DNA of 64,000 bases from Marsupella aquatica (Eukaryota; Marchantiophyta): NCBI GenBank assembly GCA_973895155.1, contig OZ316895.1, positions 3,596,001 through 3,660,000 on the forward strand. The letters are read 5' to 3'. Positions 47,430 through 58,530 of this stretch are shown in pieces. The notes below the pieces were generated by a model. That model was not told the origin of the DNA and searched no databases. It worked only from the letters and a program-made list of their open reading frames with translations. Position 1 is the first letter of the stretch. The number at the start of each line of letters is the position of its first letter. The position numbers and the translations under genes are program-made.

Positions 47430-48036
47430 TTACATCTATATTTTGGGGAGCATCAGATAGCAAGCCAGTGAGATCACGTGCATATCCATTATTGTCACAC
47501 CTTTTACAAATCGCTATTTTGGTGAATGGTGACATTGCTCTCAGTCTGAGTTGAAGAAGGTGTGAAGCATATGGAGGACAACCCCACTACTCTAACCCCA
47601 ATATCACACTAACACGGCCATCCAGGTGTCCGGCCAGGCATTCACCAAGAGGGTGGATGATCGTTTTTTTGTAGTGGGAAAGATTTGCCAGCTTTCGCCA
47701 TTTTTGACAAAAAATTGCTAGAATTTTGCACTCATTAGCCAGTGTCCCACCTGATCATAGGTCCCACTAGCCAGAATCTAACGGCCATCCTCAAATTTAG
47801 GGAGATCTGACACTCAGGAAAATACCTAGAAAAGGAATACTTTGAGCATCTTCTCCTTCACCCACTGGACATTAGCCACTCTGGCAAAAAAAGTAAAAAA
47901 CCTTAAAAAATACCTTGTGGGGATGCTCTGACCTTGGCCCACGGTGTCTATTACACAAAGGCGGATGACAGTGTAATGTGCTTCTAACTTACAGGATGAA
48001 ACATACAGAGGGCTTTATCTTACACGTATGACCTAT

Positions 48037-48057
48037 AAACCCTAAACCCCAAACCCC
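48037..48057. promoter_or_regulatory. Telo-box and related repeats upstream of the Notchless gene
   Basis: AAACCCTAAACCCC followed by AAACCCC lies about 100 bp before the ATG of the Notchless gene. The AAACCCTA telo-box is an established element in promoters and 5' regions of plant ribosomal-protein and ribosome-biogenesis genes. Its presence here fits the function of the gene; activity is inferred. Confidence 0.65.
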
Positions 48058-48150
48058 GACCTTAGTCTAATAGTCTTGCCTTGTTTCGATTCACCGAAGG
48101 AGCGGATCGCCCATAAATTTCATGGGTGTAGATTTGGCAGGGCGGTGCTA

Positions 48151-49563
48151 ATGGGAGCTCCCACCAACAATCTGATATGTATCTTGACCGATCCCGAGGG
48201 CCGGAACTTGGGAAGCACATTCGACCTGCCGCAGAATGCAGGCCCGAAGGAGCTCCACGCTCTCGTGAACGCCGTCCTCCAAAACGAAGAGAAGCTGCCT
48301 TACACTTTTGTGATCAACGATGTAGAGCTCGGTGGAGAGCTTGGCGCTCATGTGCTGAAGAATAAGGTCACCGTCGAGCAGGTGCTGCAAATTGTTTGTC
48401 ACCCACAAGCGGTCTTTCGAATTCGGCCGGTCACTCGGTGCTCTGCTACGATCTCTGGTCATTCTGAGGCTATTTTGTGTGTGGCTTTCAGCCCTGATAG
48501 TCAGCAGCTGGCGAGTGGGTCTGGGGACACCTCTGTTAGGTTTTGGGACATCCACACGCAGACGCCTGTGACGTCAGGAACAGGGCACAAGAATTGGGTG
48601 CTGTGCATTTCGTGGTCTCCGGATGGCAAGCAGCTGATAAGCGCGAGCAAAGATGGTGAGATTCGGTTGTGGGATCCTTCCACTGGGAAAGCTAATGGGA
48701 TCCCCATGAATGGTCACAAGAAATGGATCACCGGTTTGGCTTGGGAGCCGGTTCATCTTCAGGCTCCGTGCAGGCGCTTTGCCAGTTCTAGCAAAGATGG
48801 GGATGTGCGGATTTGGGACACTGTGCTGAGGAAGTCTGTGGTCTGTCTCAGCGGTCATACTCTCGCTGTTACCTGTGTCAAATGGGGTGGTGACGGTCTA
48901 ATTTATTCCGGCTCGCAGGATTGCACAATAAAGGTGTGGGAGACTGGCCAGGGGAAGCTGATTAGAGAGCTGAAAGGCCATGGGCACTGGGTGAATACTC
49001 TCGCCTTGAGCACTGAACATATTTTGAGGACCGGTCCATATGATCACACCGGTAAAGTGTTTACTTCACCAGATGAGGCTAAATCGTCCGCTCTTGCAAG
49101 ATACACGGCGGCTAGAAAGAATGCACCCGAGAGGCTTGTATCCGGGTCAGATGATTTTACAATGTGTTTGTGGGAGCCTGCAACCACAAAAACTGTGAAA
49201 ACACGAATGACTGGGCATCAGCAACTTGTGAACCATGTTATGTTTTCACCTGATGGGCGATGGGTGGCAAGTGCCTCCTTTGATAAATCTGTTAAGCTTT
49301 GGGATGGCTTCACTGGAAAATTCATTGCAAGCTTTCGAGGACATGTCGGGCCCGTTTATCAAATAAGTTGGTCTGCAGACAGCAGGCTTCTTTTGAGTGG
49401 TAGCAAAGACTCTACTCTGAAGATTTGGGAGATCCGGACTTCGAAGCTTTGTGAGGATCTTCCCGGTCATGCTGATGAGGTGTTTACAGTTGATTGGAGT
49501 CCTGATGGTAGGAAAGTGGTATCCGGAGGGAAGGATAGACAGCTGAAGTTGTGGATGAGTTAA
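48151..49563 (+). CDS. NLE: Notchless/NLE (Rsa4-type) WD40 ribosome-assembly factor
   Basis: A single exon encodes 470 aa from the ATG at 48151; upstream in-frame codons lack an ATG. Residues 8-85 form the ubiquitin-like NLE domain (LICILTDPEGRNLGSTFDLP, YTFVINDVEL). The rest is an eight-blade WD40 propeller with repeated GH...W(D/E) units, such as SGHSEAILCVAFSPDSQQL, NGHKKWITGLAWEP, RGHVGPVYQISWSADSRLL and the final PGHADEVFTVDWSPDGRKV. Length and order match plant NLE (about 470 aa) closely. In yeast and plants this protein enters pre-60S particles, where its N-terminal domain is bound by the MIDAS domain of the AAA ATPase Midasin/Rea1. That interaction releases assembly factors. It acts in the nucleolus and nucleoplasm. 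A telo-box lies about 100 bp upstream. The gene sits only 0.7 kb from the Harbinger right end, so the transposon is close to its promoter. Confidence 0.95.
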   Translation: MGAPTNNLICILTDPEGRNLGSTFDLPQNAGPKELHALVNAVLQNEEKLPYTFVINDVELGGELGAHVLKNKVTVEQVLQIVCHPQAVFRIRPVTRCSATISGHSEAILCVAFSPDSQQLASGSGDTSVRFWDIHTQTPVTSGTGHKNWVLCISWSPDGKQLISASKDGEIRLWDPSTGKANGIPMNGHKKWITGLAWEPVHLQAPCRRFASSSKDGDVRIWDTVLRKSVVCLSGHTLAVTCVKWGGDGLIYSGSQDCTIKVWETGQGKLIRELKGHGHWVNTLALSTEHILRTGPYDHTGKVFTSPDEAKSSALARYTAARKNAPERLVSGSDDFTMCLWEPATTKTVKTRMTGHQQLVNHVMFSPDGRWVASASFDKSVKLWDGFTGKFIASFRGHVGPVYQISWSADSRLLLSGSKDSTLKIWEIRTSKLCEDLPGHADEVFTVDWSPDGRKVVSGGKDRQLKLWMS

Positions 49564-51537
49564 TGAGCATCTGCCACTGTCTCGTGAAGATTTTTTTAGG
49601 TATGTGTCTGAATTATTTACTCCTGTTCAGGGGCAAACTTGATTTTCGTTAGCGATTACCGCCGTAGGAGCGTGAGCAAAACATTGTCCATGGTGGACTG
49701 CGGAATTTTATTGTAAATATTTGAGTGGACTTATCCAGGAAAGTTTATGAAAGCGATCTCCCATGGTTGTAACTTGTGGATCAGAAGCGAATGATATTCG
49801 GGTTTCCTTTGAGTGTGACTTTGCTGCCCATTTCTACATTATAAATTTTGGTGGAAGTTTCTTATTTGCGTAGCAACCTTACTCTTGTAAAATTTTATAG
49901 CGGAGATTTTGCTTTGCGTGGAATGTGTAAATGGTGACCCAGTGTCCTTGCCTGAATTGGTATTTACAAGCAAGCTCACAAGCCAACAGAGCTTGCCACG
50001 GCCAGTACACTAAAGCTACACTGCAGTCTTTTGAAGCTTATCTGTACCTATTCCAGCAGTCAAGTGAGGACTGTTTCTTCATACGCTTTTCTCACTCGTT
50101 TGCAAAGAGTTTTCAGGACATGAGCAATGCAAGAATGTAGATCATTATTCGACAGCTACTCACGCAGACATGGGGTCAAGTCGTCTGTGAAACAGCGTTC
50201 TAGGGAGAATAACTGGACACATTTGCTTGATAACCCCAAACCAAGATTTCTCTACGAGGAAACATAGTTGCAAATCTTGTCTTCGGGTACTCTGTCCAAA
50301 GAGAGAGTTGCAACTATGATGAGACGAGACGCCACTTGGAAACTTCTATCAGCATCATAATATGAATAACGATTTTACGAAAGTGTTTAGCAAACCTCTC
50401 TCCAAGAACCGACACCTACTTTGTAATACGCGTGGTGCTTTAGTAACAGTGTGTTGAGCAGACCTCTCTTGATGTCGATTTCAAAAATTTGTAGTGTATC
50501 ATTGCTTCCTGAAGTTCAAACGCTTTGGTTTCCTGTTCTTCCAAAAATGGGGTCTCAGTAATGAACGCCTTCGATGTTGTGACGTAGGCTCTTCTTAATT
50601 GTACTTCCGAATATTCATTTCTTAAACATGTGCAAGCTCACTCGATTTATCGACCCGTTCGAACGAGACGAACGAGTTAATTATGGCTGTACATTATTGT
50701 GGAGCAAATCAACAGATGGTTTAATTGAGAGGGTTAATGGATTTAATTGCTTTTGGCGATGAAGAAAGCACATTGGATGGCTATCAGGCTCTGTTGGAAG
50801 CTACAGTTGGGCAAGTCAAACAATTATACAGTTCTTATGGGAGATCTAAAGTTTAATTGATTGGACAGTTAACTGGAAATTCGATTGTGTTTGAAGTGAG
50901 ACGTTTTTCGGAGTAAACGGCCGTAAACAGCACAGGCTGTCATTGACGTCTCCACCAGAGTCTCCACCGAACAAATGGAAAACGTTATTGAACGTCCAGC
51001 ATAACCTTCCAAACTGCAGGTTAGAATCTGACTCTTTTTCAATTGATACAATCGCTAATTACAGGATGTACAGAAACACTGCTCCTCCTTCCCTTCGTCC
51101 CAGGTCCTGAGAAATATGAAGGATGCTCAACGTCTTCACACTTCATAGTCAGTAATCTGTCCAGAACTGCAACTAATGAAAGGACTCTTCATTGTGACCT
51201 ATGTTCAATACCGATCTCGCTTACCTTACTGTTCCCTTCCTATCAGTTGGCTTGATAGTCCGACCCAAGCTACCAATCTTTTTCTCTTCAGCTCATATTC
51301 TCTTCACATCTCCACTTTTCTTCCCTGAATTCATGATAAGACCTGTGATCACCAGGTTTCTCTTTTCTCTCATAAGTGCCTTTCACTTTTCTTCTCCTCT
51401 TCTCTTTCCTTCCATGTTCCACTACAAGGCGCTCAAAATCATATACTTGAAACTCTCGTCCATTAGAAACTCTCTTGATCGGAATGTTACATTGAATTAA
51501 ACCCAGGGCCAATGAAACTGGCACGTAACAAAGTTAC
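49564..51537. other. Intergenic space after the Notchless gene
   Basis: It contains the presumed 3' UTR of the Notchless gene and the 3' end of the convergent mitochondrial-carrier gene. No coding series or notable repeat was seen. Confidence 0.5.
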
Positions 51538-54500
51538 TCACTCCTTAATGTCGTCGGCATCCTTGACCTCATCCCGCCTCTCCTCACCCGAGGCCACAAA
51601 AGCTCTCTTGGCCAGCTCATAAACCAAGAAAGTAACAGCAGTCGCGGGCACGATCTGGAGCGTTTGCGCTGTCAAACCACGGAAGAGTCCTCGAATTCCT
51701 TGAGCCTTCGCGATGCCGTTCAATGCCTGCCATGTATTGTTGTAATGCGCGTTTCTTTGGGCTTCAGAGAAGCGGACGGCCGATGATGACAGAGCACTCA
51801 AGACGATCTCTTTTCTCGCGAGCTCCAGTGGGTATGTGAGAGTGGTCGAGATGGCCCCGGCCAACCCTCCGATAATTAGAGTCCGCAGACCATCGAATTC
51901 GGGTTTCAGGCTGTTCTTGGTCAGATACTTGGTCTTCAGGGTCTCGTAAGTGTAGAAGCTTAATGCTGCATTGGGTACGACGGAAATCAGAGCAGGAGTG
52001 ATTCCTCTGTATAGTTCCTTAATCCCCCCTTCATTGCGCAAAACCTGCATTACTGTGTCGCGAAGACCTTTGTATTTTTCGGGCTGTGCATTTCAATCAC
52101 AAAATAAGAAAGAAAGTGTCAGTCTCTTGTTAGTGACTCCTGTCATCTCAAGTAAGAAACAATATTGTTGTTCCCCGTTTCTCATTCACATTCCAAGCTA
52201 CAAATTTCATCCTCTTGTTGCCAACGAGTTATTATTCACATGCCAAGGGTTTCATTGGTCGCTCTGGACTTTTCTGCTTTGGTCTTTTGGTACTTTGTTG
52301 GCCCTTTTCTAGTAAATTCGTTCTCCTTGCCTTGTTAGTAACGTGTTTCATTCACATGATAAGTGAGAAATGTGAATGGTATCTGTGGTGCTAACGTGCT
52401 GCATTCAAGTGCCCAACATGATGTGCCATTCTGTTGTTAGCATATTTCATTGACATGCGAAAGAAGAAATATAGCTCTCTCTAAAAACTTGCATCAACTG
52501 CATTTACAATGAAATCTAGACGAATCAACAATTAAAAAAGACAAAAATATCACGAAGAAATCTTCCGAAAAACCCGTATCGTTGAGACAATCACCACATG
52601 CTCGATAGAATAATTGTGTATCCGAAATGTGACCCTAAGAAACGCAAGCTGAATATTCGGAAGATACATGAATCTCTCTTTGTGACCAACAGTCAGGAAC
52701 TAACTTCCAGTAGCGTTGCAAGTAGGAGACCCACCTGAAGGAGGAGTCTGTCGAAAACTGGCTGCATCGGATAGCTTAACAAAGTGCCGACGAGACCTGC
52801 TGCAGCTCCTCCCGCTGATGAAAGTGGGATTTGCCGAGGCAACGGGAGAACTTTCTGTTGCCCTCCTTGCTGCACCTCCTGGGACCTCTTCACGTATTCA
52901 AAAGTTGTGAACTGCACCAGCGCCCAAAAATGATTCAGCCCATTGCAGAAGCAACCAAGTGGTACTCAAGAAGTCCACATACCCACTTATATTCCAGAAC
53001 ATTTTGCCAGTTAGGTAATATTCAATTGCATTTGGCAGGTGTAGTCAATAAAGCGAACTGACAGAGGTCGACTGGGAAAGGAAGGAAGAAGGGTCAACTT
53101 CGTAATCACCTGCAAACCTTTCTGAAAAGCGTTTAACACAATGTTGAATTTCAAGCTTCCCTTGAAGAGAGTTTGAAGGCCTTCCTCATGAGCTACTGTC
53201 GATACAACTTGCGCAACAGTTTGCCCTCCCTGCCCAGCAACCAGTCGGGTCCGCACAACATCGAACGGCACTACCACGGTGGACGCAACGGCACCAGCCA
53301 AAACCCCGCACAGCAGCTGCGTGAAATGAAATTCACGTCCATTATTTCAATATCAGAGGAGGAAACTAATTCGAAATTGTTCCTCATTTGCACTATTGCA
53401 GATCATTGTTATCCGTTTCCATCCTTGTTAATAATTCTAACGATTTACTAATCATTAGGCAAATTATGTTGTCATGAGTGAAAAGCACGTCCATGATATC
53501 AATAATTCTAACGATTTACTAATCATTAGGCAAATTATGTTGTCATGAGTGAAAAGCACGTCCATGATATCAATATTAGAGAAGAAACGTAATACGCAAT
53601 TGTTCCTCATTTGATTACTGCCGATGATTTAATCTGTTTTCAACCTTGTTCATCAGTCTAAAACTTGGCTAACCATTGAGTAAGTTCTTCTATGAGGAAC
53701 CAGAGTTTGAGCACGGACTGGTATTTGCTGATTAAGGGCAATTAGAATAATTTGGGACGGTAAAGTACTGTGGTACTGCTCAGGAATAGTGTCCAAAGGG
53801 ATCGAGAGCATCGCATCGATGCCCTGGACAAAGGAAAAACCAAACTAGTCAGAGGGCAACCCATATAATCAAGAATACCTAGTATATGGACACTGGACGG
53901 ACTAAAGCAAAAGCATGCGGCAAGAACCATGAACCAGAAAAGTAGAGCCGTCCTTTCAAATACAGTAGCAGCTGAATCATCAAAACCAAAACCAGGATAC
54001 AGATTCCATCAAGCAAGTAGGAAAGCAAGCATGAGAGAAAACAGCCGATCCGGAAAAGTTTCGAGCTACTAAATGAAATGGGCAGACACTCTCGTACGAA
54101 ATATCAAATATCCAAACTCTAGGCGTCAGTTCCTTCTGCAAGAAATTGCGTCATCTACATCGAGTAACCAGATGGGTTGTTAATCTTTGACTCAACCGAT
54201 TGGCCGATATTCAGTAAATATTCTACAACGCCTTAGCATACGTCAGCATTGCCCAAATAGTATTCTACCGTAGATTCCGAAACAATAAGGAAGGGTCAGC
54301 AGAAAGAGCACAGTCTGCGTTATTAATCTTCATGCCGATGGTAACTTCCTTGAGATGCTTCAGACAAATCTCTGAGGGTGAGTAGTGCCAAGACTAAGAG
54401 CACTTACATTCTTGATGGTCAAGCTGTGAATAAAGCCAATGTAAGGCAGAGACGTAGAAGGCACCGGCACACGAGCATTCTCTGCTACTTCTACGACATC

Positions 54501-55364
54501 TTCTTTCACCTCTTCCAGCTCTTTCTGCATTGTTTCCACGAATCATGCCCATCAGGACCAAAATGAGATGAAGGAAATGCATTCCTTGACCAGCCTGAAT
54601 TACTGCTTTGGGACCACTGTCATGCAAATAGAGGAATTTCAACTCTCAAGACCTTCTTTGGTTGTTGCCGGAGCTTAACGTAGTGCTTTTCAAGACGTTT
54701 CAAATGAAGGTTCCAGAATTCACCCACAGATGTCGTTTTTTGCTAAGCGGTAGGTGCAATCAAGGAATCCATCACCATAACATTGCATGAGCGATATGAG
54801 TAATTTGGTACGATCACCAAATAAACCACAGGCTCAGTCGGAAAAATTACAGTTGCATCATTTTGCGTTGAATAAAGAGGAAAGAGCCAAAGAGTTGTGT
54901 GACTTCCAGGCCAACTAAGCTTCAAACCGTCGCATAAGTACCGTAGTCTCAAAGATTTAATACTATCATCCGGACCTATCCATGTACGATGACATGCAAA
55001 AGTCGAGTCCTACCCGAGTTTCTGGGTCAAATTTGTCAGCCACCCTAGCAAATCCGAGCTGTCGCCTTCCTCGTTTCCTTGCAACGTATACCCTGTTTTG
55101 ACCCTTTCCATGGAATGAAGCACCACCCAAATGCTCGGGCAGGCTGACATTCAACTTTATACCCTTCAAATTCTCGGCCACCCACTTCACCCCCTCTTCC
55201 GGAAATCCTCCAATCCTAGCAAAGAACATGTCCTTCTTCTTCCCCTGTGCCTCGTACTCTTCAACTGGAAGTTTCCACTTCTTTGAGAAGGCAATCTTGG
55301 CGGCTCTAGGCTGCACTTCATCGAACATCCGATCTCTCGGCTCGACCCACAAACCTTTCCCCAT
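51538..55364 (-). CDS. Mitochondrial-carrier family (SLC25) protein, BT1-like, with long N-terminal extension
   Basis: Exons in order: 55364-55014, 54524-54408, a possible exon 53823-53719, then 53316-53110, 52911-52735 and 52083-51538. All junctions are phase 0 with GT-AG introns, giving 500 codons plus stop-side agreement, or 465 without the doubtful exon. The last three exons hold the three carrier repeats. The first has PFDVVRTRLVAG, with FKGSLKFN following. The second is unusual (YPMQPVFDRLLLQ). The third has YPLELARKEI. Between them lie YRGITPALISVVPNAALSF and FRGLTAQTLQIVPATAVTF. The pattern is closest to plant BT1-type adenine-nucleotide carriers, which move nucleotides across plastid or mitochondrial inner membranes. 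The 117-residue first exon (FFARIGGFPEEGV region) resembles the targeting and linker part of BT1 proteins only loosely. The substrate is not predictable from the sequence. The C-terminus is charged (GEERRDEVKDADDIKE). Confidence 0.82.
53430..53571. repeat. Perfect two-copy 71-bp tandem repeat in an intron of the carrier gene
   Basis: Bases 53430-53500 and 53501-53571 are identical. They start AATAATTCTAACGATTTACT and end GTCCATGATATC. They lie between the carrier exons at 53719 and 53316. Absence of any mismatch points to a very recent duplication, or an assembly artefact. Confidence 0.95.
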
Positions 55365-57249
55365 TGCCTCAGCTCCCTGGAAACCAAACAGGTTCTATCG
55401 GTCCCGCCTCAATTCGGAAGCACGACAGCTGCGGAGGCGAAATTCCAATCAATTTCTGAAGCTGCAAGCACGTACTAGCCCTCCGCCAAGCTTCTGGGCA
55501 TCACTAAACTCAGAAAGACTCTGAAAGGGAGCGAGGCTCACAAGCAGAGGATGGATCGAGAAACTTCTTCGAGAGCTGGCAACACTTGGCGCTCAATCCT
55601 TTTGCAACCTGGCAACTTCGATGCAGTGAGTCGAGCCATAATTGCGATTCAGGGAGCAGCATCTACGGCCATAGTACCTCTCTCCAAAGTAAAAGCTCCA
55701 CACAATTCGTTAGATCTTAGTCTTGACAACTGAGAACTGGATGTAATCTTGAGTGATTGTCCGAAGGTAAAAGCTGAGTTCTCCCTTTCCAGAGTCGTGG
55801 GTTATCCAGTCCATGGCGAGTGACTCATCAGCAACAAATGGTGCACGAGCGAACAGAATCCGAATGCTTCACAGCCCAATCAGACGAAGAGATCATTTGC
55901 TTTCAGATTGATTACCATGTTCAACCAAACGGTCAGATGAGGGAGGCATCAATTCCCTTCCAGGTCACCTTCGCCACGTGTTGAAACTATTACTGAAAAA
56001 GTGCATGCGCATAATTATTTGGAACACCATTCTTGGCATCTTATCTTGTTATACTCCACAACAAGTATATATAATATAGTATGAAATCTTGCCAAACCAA
56101 AGCGGGGATTCCTTGGTTATCCAAATCACTTGGACCAGAATTCACAGTGACCGTGGCTGTTGGATTTATCCAATAGTTTTTCTGGACCGTGAGATTGCCT
56201 ACAGAGAGGGCAGACCCCTAGCGATTCCTCTCATAAATATGACCATAGCGCCCACGCAAATGTGCTGGAGGGGGTGACTATTGAACCCTGTGCAATACTC
56301 TGGTGTAGGTACTGAGAGCACTAGCCCTATACGGGTGTGGTGCGCAATGTTGTTAAAGGGGAAGTGTTGTTGTTCTATAATATAGTTGAAGCAATATATC
56401 TGGTACATTGAAACCTTTTCCTTAACAAAAAAGAATGGTTGAAGAAAGGATGCATGCAGAAAAGATAGTTGAAGGAGGAGGCGTGAGTTGGCCAACAGGT
56501 AGTTGAGACAAAAGATGTGAGGTTGGGTTTGGCGCCAAACGGAGAGAGGATCCTGAAGGCAGGAGACCCATTAGAGGGGAAAAACCAAGGGAAAACCAGA
56601 AGGGCCATGCCAACAAGAGCTCCAACCGCCTTTGCCTTCAATATCTGGTAACTTCTAGGTTGTAGTACAGCACAAATTTGGATGAAAGATAAATAAATGT
56701 GTCCTAAGTTTCACAATTTCAGCTTGAAGTTTGTTCCATTTAGGGTAAAAAATACATTAGTTTGTTGGAAACTGTCATACTTTATTTGCAGGAAGGTTGG
56801 CTAAAGCATCTGTTAATCTGTTATTACAGCCTTTTTCCAACAGAGTGTGTCAGTTGCACTTCATAGGGCTCAGGCTTTCACCATTCCTAGTAGGGGTGAA
56901 GATGTTGGTTCTAAGACTTTCAGTCAGTTTCCTTTGTTTGACTCTCCTATGCAGTTCATCCTATGCAGTTCATTCCGGAGCTCTATCAGACTCTTTAGTT
57001 TGTAAATAGGTAAGGTTTTTGGTCTTCTTTTCCTGGTTTTTATTGGTGCGCTTCTTCCTTGGTCAGGTGGACTTTGGGCCCTTTGTTGCCTCTCCTTGAT
57101 TGGGACTTTTGCCTGAGGGAATATGTCTCTTGGTTGGGTGCCTTTTGTTCTTTTATACTTAATATATTGCAACAGGAAATATAGTCAAACCTCTCAAAGT
57201 GAAAGACCTCAAGACAAAGGCCCCCTACGTGCACTTATATTTATTGGAG
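55365..57249. other. Intergenic region between the carrier gene and the F-box gene
   Basis: The left end is the presumed 5' region of the carrier gene on the minus strand. The rest has no supported gene; short ORFs at 55551-55733 and 56797-57009 have no recognisable domain. Confidence 0.45.
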
Positions 57250-57336
57250 CACATCATAATTGCAATTTTAGAATTTGTGCACTTATCAATAATTTGACTA
57301 TTAGTGCACAAATTCTAAAATTGCAATTATGATGTG
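57250..57336. repeat. Perfect 33-bp inverted repeat, 87-bp miniature element
   Basis: Bases 57250-57282 (CACATCATAATTGCAATTTT...) are the exact reverse complement of 57304-57336; one more pair extends inward. GGAG abuts the repeat on both sides (57246-57249 and 57337-57340), which could be a 4-bp target duplication. It looks like a very small MITE or hairpin. Confidence 0.85.
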
Positions 57337-57342
57337 GGAGTG

Positions 57343-57798
57343 TGAGGGAAAATCATATTCTTGACTACCTTATTTGTACACTCTTCACTTTCTTCACTCC
57401 CTGGAAAAGATATGATCTTATTGGCTGAAAACATGCTGACACAGATGTGCACTCCTCACTCCCAGCCCCCCATGGAACCCTGCCCTAATAAACAGGTTTA
57501 AGACTCCCTAATAAATTTCACTAATAATTCCCAGGGCCCCAAAGAGGTGATCCGAACTAGGTGTGGAGAGTGAGGGAAAATCATATTCCCGACTACCTCA
57601 TTTGTACACTCTTCACTCCCTGGAAACGATATGATCTTATTGGCTGAAACATGCTGACACACATGTGCACTCCTCACTCCCAGCCCCAGCCCCCATGGAA
57701 CCCAGCCCTAATAAACATGTTTAAGACTCCCTAATAAATTTCACTAATAAAACCCAGGGGCCCAAAGAGGTGAACCGAACGAGGTGTGGAGAGTGAAG
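57343..57798. repeat. Two-copy tandem duplication, 228-bp unit, upstream of the F-box gene
   Basis: TGAGGGAAAATCATATTC starts copies at 57343 and 57571. The units are about 90 percent alike and share GATATGATCTTATTGGCTGA, CATGCTGACACA, CACTCCTCACTCCCAGCCCC and TAAGACTCCCTAATAAATTT. Each copy contains ATTGGCT (an inverted CCAAT box) and an AT-rich TAATAAAT stretch, so a promoter module may have been doubled. Confidence 0.88.
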
Positions 57799-58530
57799 CT
57801 TCATTGCGCCAAATATTTCGCGCGCCAATTATTCAAACGGTTTGAATCATTTCGGTTGAATGCGAATTGCAAAACCAGGAAACTCGATTGCGTAATTCTG
57901 AACCCGCATCTTGCATTTCCACGAAGCTTGTTGTCTCGCTGGAGAGCCGCCATCGCTGCGTGAAAAGGCCTTGAGATCGAAGATTGGAGCCAAGCATTCA
58001 TCATGTATCGCCACTGCCTCTGCCTCTGGCTTGCTGCTTCGATCGCTCCTCTATTCCCCAACTCAAGCTCTGCACAAGCTGATTAATCTGTTCCCAACGT
58101 TTGCTGACGATGAGGTGACTTTCGATCGAGCTTCGGTGAGTGAATTGGACCTGATTTCGTTGTAGATCTCCGGCGAAAGTGTTCCTCTGGCCTTCACCAT
58201 CTAGCACACCATTCAGCCGCCCTTCGATTCATCCGCCGACCTCTGCAAAGTCGTTGTTCTTGTCCTCCAGCCCCTTCGTGTTGCTACTACTGCATCGACC
58301 CTAAATTCTTTCCGACATTGAGCTGCAAGGTGGTGACGGACTTTCTGCAAGGAAGGCCCGTGTTACATTACTCCAGCCCGTTGTGTTGCTACTATTGACT
58401 CTGTGCCCTCGGAGACGCTCTTCTGCCTCTCCGCCTCACTTCTTGTGCAGCTCTTGTTCACCTTGTCCTTCGCCTCTGTGAACGCGAGGCATTCGTTGTG
58501 AGAGAGCATTGTCATTATCACTTGTGTAAG

